Of a stretch of DNA of 5,206 bases, positions 1 through 5,143 are shown piece by piece. The first letter of the stretch is position 1. The number at the start of each line of letters is the position of its first letter. The translations under genes and the position numbers were made by a program. Under the pieces are notes generated by a model that did no database searches, was not told where the DNA came from, and saw nothing but the letters and a program-made list of their open reading frames with translations. Source of the DNA: an uncultured Acetatifactor sp. (lineage in GTDB: Bacteria; Bacillota; Clostridia; Lachnospirales; Lachnospiraceae). Location: assembly GCA_910585615.1 (NCBI GenBank), contig CAJUFO010000149.1:1-5206 (forward strand), in the 5' to 3' direction.

Positions 1-1
1 G

Positions 2-136
2 ACGGTGCGCGCAAAGCTGTCCGAAGCAGGTTATCATAGGCTCTCGGAAGTTTTGGCAGAAAGCGGCGGTTTCCGATTCGGGTTTGCCATAAAAGGCGGG
101 GGAATTTATCGTTTAAGTGTCCTGGAAGCCGCATAA
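2..136 (+). CDS. possible C-terminal fragment of an unknown protein, overlapping leader copy 1
   Basis: A frame open from the left edge runs 44 codons to TAA at 134-136, ending in residues KGGGIYRLSVLEAA. I do not recognise a family. Its 3' two thirds coincide with repeat copy 1. In repeat copy 2 (minus strand near 5030-5130) the corresponding frame reads a similar ending, KGGGIRISEALKAAC, but carries a one-base shift and an in-frame TGA. So either this is the tail of a real gene whose second copy has decayed, or the open frame is accidental inside a non-coding repeat. The window edge hides the start, so I cannot decide. Confidence 0.25.
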   Translation, partial: TVRAKLSEAGYHRLSEVLAESGGFRFGFAIKGGGIYRLSVLEAA

Positions 137-167
137 AATAAGGATTTGAAATTCCGAGAGGATATTA
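36..167 (+). repeat. leader repeat copy 1, bounded by CTCTCGGAA / TTCCGAGAG
   Basis: From ATAGGCTCTCGGAA (36-49) to ATTCCGAGAGGATATTA (151-167) this stretch aligns with the reverse complement of 5005-5137. By hand count about 76 of 117 positions match without gaps, plus a nearly perfect first 14 bases and one single-base indel near 50. The ends are inverted to each other (CTCTCGGAA 41-49, TTCCGAGAG 152-160, 102 bases apart). The macrodomain gene starts 20 bases downstream, so the element is its immediate 5' leader. Function is unknown: it could be a miniature inverted-repeat element, an operator pair, or a structured transcript leader. Confidence 0.7.
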
Positions 168-174
168 TCGAGAA

Positions 175-180
175 AAGGAG
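175..180 (+). promoter_or_regulatory. ribosome binding site of the macrodomain gene
   Basis: AAGGAG lies six bases before the ATG at 187 and fixes that start. Leader copy 2 is also followed by an AAAGGAGG motif at nearly the same distance from its own gene. Confidence 0.8.
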
Positions 181-186
181 TCAGGG

Positions 187-957
187 ATGGATCAGGGTGA
201 ACGGAGGAAGTTTTTGATACGGGAACTTCTGCAGGAAAATGTGCAGTACCGGGATCTGGAAATCCCGACAGGGGAGGAGGAGCAGAAGCGGCTGCTCCGG
301 GGATTGATGAATGTCCGGCTTCCCGGTCGGATTGGCAGGGAGTTCCTCAAGGTGCAGGATGAATACCTGCAGGCGGAAACGGCCGCCAAAGGAATCACAG
401 AACTGGACGGCTTAAGTCCGGTGGCGGAAGGCATCTGTCTCTGGCAGGGGGATATCACCACACTGCGCTGTGATGCCATTGTGAATGCGGCAAACAGCGG
501 CATGACGGGATGCTATGTGCCGAACCACAGGTGTATTGACAACTGCATCCATTCCTTCAGCGGGATACAGCTCCGCATGGAATGTGCGGAAATGATGCGG
601 ATGCAGGGGCATGAGGAAGAAACAGGGAAGGCTAAAATAACGAAAGCCTATAACCTTCCATGCAGGTATATCCTGCATACGGTAGGGCCGATCATCAGCG
701 GCACTCCCACAAAGACGGACTGTGAACTGTTGGCAGGGTGTTACCGTTCCTGCCTGGAGCTGGCGGCGGAAAAGGGCCTGGAGAGTGTGGCGTTCTGCTG
801 TATCTCTACCGGGGAGTTCCATTTCCCCAATGACAGGGCGGCGCAGATCGCGGTAGGCACGGTCAAGGAATTTATGCGGCGGGAAACAAGTGTAAAGAAG
901 GTGGTTTTTAATGTTTTCAAGGATTTGGACAAAGAAATCTACAGAAAATTACTCTGA
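187..957 (+). CDS. protein-ADP-ribose hydrolase, zinc-dependent-type macrodomain (partner of SirTM)
   Basis: This 256-residue protein is predicted to remove ADP-ribose from proteins modified by its sirtuin partner, in the cytoplasm; no signal peptide or membrane segment is visible. An N-terminal helical extension (about 1-80) precedes the macrodomain. The ADP-ribose-binding motifs are clear: GDIT at 88-91, IVNAANSGM at 98-106, and the STGEFHFP loop at 207-214. After the Asn-rich motif comes GCYVPNHRCID with C109, H114 and C116. A Cys/His/Cys set at this position is typical of the zinc-dependent macrodomains found next to class M sirtuins in staphylococci and streptococci. HTVGP at 164-168 is also typical. 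Length matches that subfamily. The last 47 bases overlap the sirtuin gene, so the two are probably translationally coupled. The family call is secure; the substrate protein is not known from this window. Confidence 0.93.
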   Translation: MDQGERRKFLIRELLQENVQYRDLEIPTGEEEQKRLLRGLMNVRLPGRIGREFLKVQDEYLQAETAAKGITELDGLSPVAEGICLWQGDITTLRCDAIVNAANSGMTGCYVPNHRCIDNCIHSFSGIQLRMECAEMMRMQGHEEETGKAKITKAYNLPCRYILHTVGPIISGTPTKTDCELLAGCYRSCLELAAEKGLESVAFCCISTGEFHFPNDRAAQIAVGTVKEFMRRETSVKKVVFNVFKDLDKEIYRKLL

Positions 958-1777
958 GGGCATAGGGAAGCTTGCAGAGGCGGTAAAAGAGGCGGATGCT
1001 GTTGTGATAGGGGCGGGTTCCGGTTTATCCGCTTCTGCGGGGCTTACGTATTCCGGGGAGCGGTTTGAGAAATATTTCGGGGATTTTATAGCGAAATACC
1101 ATATCCGGGATATGTATTCCGGAGGGTTTTATCCCTACCCTGCTCTGGAGGAATATTGGGCATGGTGGAGCAGGCATATTTATTATAACCGGTATGTGGA
1201 TGCTCCGAAGCCGGTATATCAGGCATTGTATGATGTGGTCAAAGGGAAAGACTATTTTGTCCTGACAACGAATGTAGACCACCAGTTCCAGAAAGCAGGA
1301 TTTGACAAAAAGCGGCTGTTTTATACCCAGGGGGATTATGGGCTGTGGCAATGTTCCAGGCCATGCCATCAGAAGACCTATGATAATGAGGATGCCATAC
1401 GGAAGATGATTTCAGAGCAGCGGGATATGAAGATCCCGGCGGAGCTGATACCGAAATGTCCCGTCTGCGGTGCGCCCATGACAATGAATCTGCGTTGTGA
1501 CAATACTTTCGTGCAGGACGAAGGCTGGTATGCGGCATCAGAAAGGTACGAAGATTTTATACGCCGGCATAAAGAGATGCGTATTTTGTTTCTGGAGCTT
1601 GGGGTGGGAGGAAATACACCGGCTATCATCAAATATCCTTTCTGGCAAATGACGGCTGAGAATCCGAGGGCCGTATATGTCTGTGTGAATGATGGGGAGG
1701 CAGCCTGCCCGAAGGAGATTGCGGGACAGTCGATCTGTATGAATGGGGATATCGGAGAAGTATTGAAAGGGCTTTAA
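911..1777 (+). CDS. class M sirtuin (SirTM), NAD-dependent protein ADP-ribosyltransferase
   Basis: This 288-residue Sir2-fold protein is predicted to transfer ADP-ribose from NAD to a protein, the modification its macrodomain neighbour would reverse. The NAD-binding GAGSGLSASAGL lies at 34-45 and TTNVDHQF at 119-126. A four-cysteine zinc module is formed by C148, C152, C183 and C186, and ELGVGGNTP at 229-237 matches the second nucleotide-binding segment. Where ordinary deacetylase sirtuins have catalytic His before Gly, this one has Q140-G141. That replacement is a hallmark of class M enzymes, which are known as ADP-ribosyltransferases rather than deacylases. The ATG at 911 lies inside the macrodomain gene, with GAAGGTGG at 897-904 as ribosome binding site. 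It leaves about 33 residues before the nucleotide motif, normal for the family. No lipoyl-carrier or lipoate-ligase gene follows. Confidence 0.93.
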   Translation: MFSRIWTKKSTENYSEGIGKLAEAVKEADAVVIGAGSGLSASAGLTYSGERFEKYFGDFIAKYHIRDMYSGGFYPYPALEEYWAWWSRHIYYNRYVDAPKPVYQALYDVVKGKDYFVLTTNVDHQFQKAGFDKKRLFYTQGDYGLWQCSRPCHQKTYDNEDAIRKMISEQRDMKIPAELIPKCPVCGAPMTMNLRCDNTFVQDEGWYAASERYEDFIRRHKEMRILFLELGVGGNTPAIIKYPFWQMTAENPRAVYVCVNDGEAACPKEIAGQSICMNGDIGEVLKGL

Positions 1778-1857
1778 CATAATATTTTATGGATTTTTTA
1801 TAGAAGAAAGATCTTTCGGAATTTTTACCTCGCCGGCGTATAATATCAAAAGCGATT

Positions 1858-1900
1858 GATTTTCCGGACAGTTTCTTTTAGAATATAATTACGGAAAATC
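1858..1900. repeat. 9-bp inverted repeat around a TATAAT box
   Basis: GATTTTCCG (1858-1866) and CGGAAAATC (1892-1900) are perfect inverted arms separated by 25 bases. The spacer contains TATAAT at 1884-1889. No uridine-rich tract follows on either strand, so it does not look like a terminator. An operator flanking a promoter or a recombination site are both possible. Confidence 0.4.
1861..1889 (+). promoter_or_regulatory. weak candidate promoter upstream of the small interrupted frame
   Basis: The -10 match TATAAT at 1884-1889 is perfect. The best -35 at 17 bases spacing is TTTCCG (1861-1866), which matches only three of six consensus positions; TTGATT at 1856 is 22 bases away, too far. The predicted transcript would start near 1896 and lead into the ribosome binding site at 1926. 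Confidence 0.3.
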
Positions 1901-1937
1901 GAATTTAAGTGCAAAAACCCGAAGCAAGGAGAAAGAA

Positions 1938-2054
1938 ATGTCTTCTGAATCCCAATAGTCTCGAATTATAAATTTTATATTTTTGGTGCGCAAAGAACAT
2001 AACACCCCGGCTATCAGCGATATTATAAAGGGAGTGAGGCAAGGGGAGAAATAA
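1938..2054 (+). pseudogene. small frame with ribosome binding site, broken by an amber codon
   Basis: AAGGAG (1926-1931) stands six bases before ATG 1938, so translation should begin here. The frame reads six codons (MSSESQ) and hits TAG at 1956-1958. The same frame then continues open for 31 codons to TAA at 2052-2054, ending in NTPAISDIIKGVRQGEK. I do not recognise the family. It may be the remnant of a small regulator gene, a six-codon leader peptide, or chance. It lies in an AT-rich stretch among other gene remnants, which favours decay. Confidence 0.3.
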
Positions 2055-2059
2055 GCTGC

Positions 2060-2173
2060 CTAATCGTGCCTGAAGATTTTGCCATCGTTTTTCCGTATTC
2101 TACGGTACGGGGCCGGCGTCATGCCGGTTTCTCCTTTGAAATCACGCTGAAAGTGGGGCTGGCTGTCGGAAAT
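2060..2173 (-). pseudogene. C-terminal remnant of an AraC-family transcription regulator
   Basis: Read on the minus strand, this stretch gives ISDSQPHFQRDFKGETGM followed by TPAPYRR. That is the last helix-turn-helix of AraC-type regulators, whose usual form is close to FSDQSHFxRxFKxxxGxTPxxYR. About 37 residues remain of a family that is normally 250-300 residues long, ending in TAG at 2060-2062. Everything upstream (the ligand domain and first helix-turn-helix) is missing. Homology stops exactly where the ribosome binding site of the serine recombinase remnant begins on the other strand, so the two are joined at a recombination scar. No function is expected. Confidence 0.65.
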
Positions 2174-2183
2174 GGAGGAAACC

Positions 2184-2315
2184 ATGACAGGACAGACCAC
2201 CCGGAAACGCGTTACCGCCCTATATCCAAGACTGTCGCATGAGGATACGCTCCAAGGCGAATCCAACTCCATAAGCAGCCGAGAGGACATTTATCAAGGA
2301 TATTTCCGCCTGTGA
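2184..2315 (+). pseudogene. N-terminal remnant of a large serine recombinase (TnpX/clostridial type)
   Basis: The 43-codon frame starts at ATG 2184 behind GGAGGA (2174-2179) and reads VTALYPRLSHEDTLQGESNS then IS, ending at TGA 2313. This is the start of the resolvase domain of large serine recombinases from clostridial mobile elements, commonly ITALYxRLSxDDELxGxSNSI. The catalytic serine is the S of PRLS (residue 18). Complete members have roughly 500 residues; here homology fades after about residue 40 and the rest is gone. It indicates that a transposon or integrative element once lay here. The surviving start signals could still yield a 43-residue peptide, but not an active enzyme. Confidence 0.75.
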
Positions 2316-2327
2316 ACGCAAATCTCG

Positions 2328-2384
2328 AAAAATTAATTCCCCTGCACTTCTGCCTTTTTCAGAACAGACATGCAAAGGAATTAA
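2328..2384 (-). terminator. probable intrinsic terminator of the minus-strand operon
   Basis: On the minus strand TTAATTCC (2384-2377) pairs with GGAATTAA (2340-2333). An inner TGCA/TGCA pair (2371-2374 with 2343-2346) extends the stem across a small internal loop. Five T residues follow at once (2332-2328). It begins 15 bases after the stop codon of the DUF4261 gene. The stem is AT-rich, so efficiency is uncertain. Confidence 0.5.
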
Positions 2385-2398
2385 AATGCTTAGAGAAC

Positions 2399-3499
2399 CT
2401 AAAATTCTATTTTCAAGCTGTTGCCCTCCACGGCAACGCCCTTGCTTTTGGTGATAGCCAGCTTCTGCTCCTCCGAAAAACCGATTCTCTCTCCATCACG
2501 CAATACTACATCCTCGGTAATCACGTAATTAGCAATGTCGGAGAGAAAACCGTGGAGGGTTTGGGCATCGGCCTGGCTGTCCAGAACTTCCACCTCGTCA
2601 TAGCCGAAGTACCGCATTCCGCCAGTGTAGGCGCAAAGCCCCTTTTTGCCGTTGTAAAGCCCGATCCAGACAAGATTGTAAATGGGGAACAAATCTTCCT
2701 CCAGCATCCCAGAGAAACGCTGATAGTAGTCCGGGGCATAGACCACCTCGCCGGTGTAAATGCCTAGCACCCCCTCCTGCTTGCAGGCGGAGGTCACTGT
2801 CTTGGCGAGGAATGTACCGCATTCAATGGGAGAGGTCTCCTTGCCCATGACGGCAATCAGCAGATGGGCCATATGGCTTTTTACCTGTTCTGCACCGTCA
2901 GGCCACATGAAGTTTTTGGCCGCAGCCTCCTCCGCCTCGCCGTCGGGGATGGGCGCAGGCATGAAAGATACGGCGATCATAGCCCCCTGATAGCTGATAA
3001 CGAACACTTCATCGGTATCTGTGTCCTCGCCGTCCTCATCCTCGCCGTTATCGGGTTCGTCCTCAATGCCCCAGGTCTCTTTCAGGTTCCGCAGAAGAGC
3101 CTCTTTGTCCCAATTGGCCTCTTTCAGAAGAACATAATTGACGAAGGTGCCAGGGTTCTCCTTTTGCTCCTCCGCACGCCGGGCCTGTTCCATCCAGTAG
3201 GAGCGGACTGCTTCCACCAGGGCGATGGCCTTTTCCTGGGCATCGGCGGGGTCATAGTCCTCCATCTCGCTGAACACATGACCGCAGTGTTCCAGTCCGT
3301 CCCCCTCATAGCCGCCGCAGACGCCCAGCAGCCATTTCCCCATCCAGCTCTTTTTGTACCTGAAAATGTAGTAGTGCAGATCATGCAGGTCAAACTCCCC
3401 GGCGCACTCGATTTTTGCCGGAGCCTTGCCCAGCTCCGCCGGATGGGCAAGCCACTCGCTCAAAGACTCCATGGCGGCATTCATTTGTTTCTGGTTCAC
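2399..3499 (-). CDS. DUF4261 domain protein with an N-terminal extra domain
   Basis: The protein has 366 residues from a GTG start at 3499. That start is chosen because AAGGAGG lies eight bases upstream; the longer frame from TTG 3517 would place this ribosome binding site inside the coding sequence. Residues about 1-140 form one domain, with FDLHDLHYYIFRYKKS and KWLLGVCGGYEG as its most distinctive stretches. A very acidic linker (about 146-164, nearly all Asp, Glu, Gly and Thr) leads to the C-terminal half (about 165-366), which resembles DUF4261 proteins: LLIAVMG, CGTFLAKTV, YNLVWIGLYNG and YFGYDEVEV. No signal peptide or membrane segment is seen, so it is probably cytoplasmic. The biochemical role of DUF4261 is unknown to me. 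Its place last in an operon of small acidic DUF proteins fits an immunity or antidote role, but that is inference. Confidence 0.8.
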   Translation of the reverse strand: MNQKQMNAAMESLSEWLAHPAELGKAPAKIECAGEFDLHDLHYYIFRYKKSWMGKWLLGVCGGYEGDGLEHCGHVFSEMEDYDPADAQEKAIALVEAVRSYWMEQARRAEEQKENPGTFVNYVLLKEANWDKEALLRNLKETWGIEDEPDNGEDEDGEDTDTDEVFVISYQGAMIAVSFMPAPIPDGEAEEAAAKNFMWPDGAEQVKSHMAHLLIAVMGKETSPIECGTFLAKTVTSACKQEGVLGIYTGEVVYAPDYYQRFSGMLEEDLFPIYNLVWIGLYNGKKGLCAYTGGMRYFGYDEVEVLDSQADAQTLHGFLSDIANYVITEDVVLRDGERIGFSEEQKLAITKSKGVAVEGNSLKIEF

Positions 3500-3537
3500 A
3501 TTAATTTCCTCCTTCAATTTGATAAATGGAAGATTGT

Positions 3538-3948
3538 TTATACATCAACTTCAAGTTTATAAGAAACGGCAATAATGTTGTAAACATCATCGTATGTAAA
3601 CAGCCGGTAGTGCTGATAGATATTTTTGTCAAAATCCTCTCGCACTGGCAAGGACTTTAGCCAAGAACTGTCCTCGATCAAATCGAAGGAACTGCCATCC
3701 AAATGCCCCAACCCAACCATATTTTCATAGGTGTCGAGTTCGCAGGCAAAATAGGCTAACACGCGTTGGAAGATGAGAGTATAGGGAAACCACCTTTTCT
3801 CGTCCCTGTGTCGGGAGATTAGATGGCCATTGATGTCCCCCATAAAAGTCAGAGTATCCAAACCATCTCGTTTCATCTGATTCAGGTAGACACAATCCCG
3901 CCCATTCAAAACCCCCAAACAGGTGTCTATCGCAATCGCTTTCTCCAT
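3538..3948 (-). CDS. hypothetical 136-aa protein
   Basis: I choose ATG 3948 because AAAGGAGG (3961-3954) stands five bases before it. The same frame is open further upstream to GTG 4191, but that upstream part belongs to the broken DUF1877 gene in a different reading context. The 136-residue protein begins MEKAIAIDTCLGVLNG and contains ELDTYENM near 70-77, SSFDLIEDSSWLK near 86-98 and YDDVYNIIAVSYKLEV near its end. It is soluble-looking and slightly acidic. I cannot assign a family. The codons are less GC-rich than those of its operon neighbours, which suggests a separate origin. It lies 32 bases after the DUF1877 remnant and 38 bases before the DUF4261 start, so all are probably one transcript. 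Confidence 0.7.
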   Translation of the reverse strand: MEKAIAIDTCLGVLNGRDCVYLNQMKRDGLDTLTFMGDINGHLISRHRDEKRWFPYTLIFQRVLAYFACELDTYENMVGLGHLDGSSFDLIEDSSWLKSLPVREDFDKNIYQHYRLFTYDDVYNIIAVSYKLEVDV

Positions 3949-3953
3949 AAGGA

Positions 3954-3961
3954 CCTCCTTT
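3954..3961 (-). promoter_or_regulatory. strong internal ribosome binding site that decides the 136-aa start
   Basis: AAAGGAGG on the minus strand, five bases before ATG 3948. It is as strong as any in the window and lies inside the longer open frame, so the apparent 217-residue fusion is unlikely to be the real product. Confidence 0.8.
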
Positions 3962-3980
3962 GTGTCTAATCTATCGGACT

Positions 3981-4182
3981 TTACTTCTCGATGATCTCCA
4001 CAGCCGCCGCCGTACATTCCGCATAGACCCACTTGCTCCAATTCTCTGCCATCCACTGGGCAGATATGGAGAATTTCTTTTGTTTCCTGCAATTCCTCTA
4101 CTGCATCAACAAAGTCTGCGGAACCTTTCAGGTCTTCCAATTCCTGATCGGCAGACTCCTGATAATTTGCAATCATTCCCAT
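3981..4182 (-). pseudogene. broken DUF1877 (YfbM-like) gene
   Basis: GAGGAGG (4197-4191) precedes ATG 4182 by eight bases. The product begins MGMIANYQ and continues through residue 40 like the N-terminus of DUF1877 proteins (typical start MGMIxxY, then an acidic helical stretch). Full members have about 160-170 residues. After residue 40 (about 4063) the frame becomes Cys/Gly-rich (CGMYGGGCGD) and unlike the family. Over 4070-3981 the +1 frame reads a more natural ISAQWMAENWSKWVYAEC tail ending at TAA 3981. Either a frameshift or an out-of-frame deletion joined this start to the tail of another gene. The N-terminal assignment is fairly firm; the source of the tail is unknown. Confidence 0.55.
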
Positions 4183-4205
4183 AGCCCGCACCTCCTCATT
4201 CCTAC

Positions 4206-4979
4206 TCAGTAATCCAGCAAAATCGGCACTTGGTTTTCTTCGGCAAACTTTAGCGCCTGATAAAAGAGCGAAAAAGCATATTTCGCCAGGGACTGTGTGC
4301 TGTATTGGATATGTTCAGCCCCCATTGTTATCACACCGTCTGCGCCGACAGTCCCATCTGTCGGATAGCCCTCAGTCTGTTCCCACCGGAAAACCGTGTC
4401 CTCATCCGCCTGCCACGCCATTTGGTTCAGCCGCTCCAATTCCCTGCGGAGTCCGGCAGTGGTAGCGATCATCGTCTGATCGCCGGTGGGCATGGGCCCC
4501 TGAAACATAAAACTGTCCGCCAGCGGCAGCCAGCAGGACGTACCTCGAAACAGCGACCAGGCCATTTCCGTATCCTCTGAGAGCCGGTCGATCAAAGGGT
4601 GGTCTAAAAACTGCCAATCTTTCTCTACGGTATCTGGTACAGGCTCCCCATAGACATGGCAGGCGGCGACCAGCAGCATAGCGCCAAAGGCATCCCAGTC
4701 CGGCTTATCGGTATAATAAGGCTTCTCGTTGTTTTCCGTCCAAGCGGTGTAAGGCTTTTGCCCAGGCTGGGCGATCGCTGCCAATACCTGTTGCTGCCAG
4801 CTTTCTATCGCCGCCTGTATTTCAGCGGGGGACATTTTATCATCCTCCGGGATTTCACCGTCATTTGGGGTAATACGCTGAAAGGTATATCCGTTTTCCT
4901 CCGCCCATCGCTGAACGGCAGTTTTCCAGTTGTGCGCATAGTACCGAGTCATGGTACCCGCGTAAATATCAAGCCCCAT
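4206..4979 (-). CDS. hypothetical 257-aa protein, first gene of the minus-strand operon
   Basis: ATG 4979 follows AAAGGAGGAG (4996-4987) by seven bases. The 257-residue protein begins MGLDIYAGTMTRYYAHNWKT and ends with a helical AKYAFSLFYQALKFAEENQ segment and PILLDY. In between it has many Trp residues and an acidic, soluble composition, with no signal peptide and no convincing membrane segment. I do not recognise a named domain or catalytic motif. It directly follows leader copy 2 and is followed after 23 bases by the DUF1877 remnant, so it is probably the first gene of the transcript. Its codons are GC-rich like those of the DUF4261 gene. An immunity-like or stress role would fit its neighbours but nothing in the sequence proves it. 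Confidence 0.75.
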   Translation of the reverse strand: MGLDIYAGTMTRYYAHNWKTAVQRWAEENGYTFQRITPNDGEIPEDDKMSPAEIQAAIESWQQQVLAAIAQPGQKPYTAWTENNEKPYYTDKPDWDAFGAMLLVAACHVYGEPVPDTVEKDWQFLDHPLIDRLSEDTEMAWSLFRGTSCWLPLADSFMFQGPMPTGDQTMIATTAGLRRELERLNQMAWQADEDTVFRWEQTEGYPTDGTVGADGVITMGAEHIQYSTQSLAKYAFSLFYQALKFAEENQVPILLDY

Positions 4980-5004
4980 TATAATGCTCCTCCTTTATTC
5001 ATCG

Positions 5005-5137
5005 TAATACCCTCTCGGAATCTCCAGACCGTTCAACATGCGGCTTTAAGGGCTTCACTTATCCTGATTCCTCCACCTTTTACGAAAAAACTGGATCAGG
5101 AACCTCCATTTTCCGCCAAAAGATTCCGAGAGCCTAT
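5005..5137 (-). repeat. leader repeat copy 2, bounded by CTCTCGGAAT / ATTCCGAGAG
   Basis: On the minus strand this runs from ATAGGCTCTCGGAATC (5137-5122) to GATTCCGAGAGGGTATTA (5022-5005). It is about 65% identical to copy 1 by hand count. The inverted ends are longer here (11 bases, CTCTCGGAATC / GATTCCGAGAG), flanked by TATAG and GGGTATTA. It begins seven bases after the stop of the membrane-protein tail and ends 25 bases before ATG 4979. Its translation in the frame of copy 1 is broken by one extra base and a TGA. It also contains TCCTGAT/ATCAGGA inverted arms that copy 1 lacks. Confidence 0.7.
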
Positions 5138-5143
5138 ATCGCA

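Larger units (their letters stand above)
1778..2059. other. AT-rich intergenic stretch after the sirtuin gene
   Basis: This holds no intact gene. It contains a weak GAAAGATCTTTC palindrome (1806-1817) followed by GGAATTTTT that could be a poor terminator of the sirtuin operon, two TATAAT matches (1839 and 1884), the 1858/1900 inverted repeat, and the amber-interrupted small frame. I see no RNA gene. Confidence 0.5.

Noticed and set aside
412..822. Minus-strand open frame within the macrodomain gene
   Set aside because: The plus-strand macrodomain motifs are unmistakable, so this is a shadow.
1806..1826. GAAAGATCTTTC palindrome with following T-run as terminator for the sirtuin operon
   Set aside because: The usable stem is only four base pairs with a four-base loop, and the T-run is offset by GGAA, so it is too weak to call as a feature.
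2113..2127. CCGGC/GCCGG hairpin
   Set aside because: It falls in codons of the conserved GMTP motif of the AraC tail and has no T-tract in either direction.
2276..2300. Possible third copy of the leader end (CCGAGAGGACATTTATC resembles CCGAGAGGATATTATC)
   Set aside because: It lies inside the serine recombinase remnant, where the translation still follows the recombinase family (NSIS, then IYQGY). The rest of the leader is absent, so the match is best taken as chance.
1829..2759. Shared CCTCGCCGGCGTA (1829) and CCTCGCCGGTGTA (2747)
   Set aside because: The second copy encodes part of the DUF4261 protein and the similarity does not extend beyond 13 bases.
2864..3562. Long plus-strand open frame opposite the DUF4261 gene
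   Set aside because: It is antisense to a well-supported gene, lacks its own ribosome binding site, and has proline- and leucine-rich low-sense content. It is a by-product of GC-rich codons on the minus strand.
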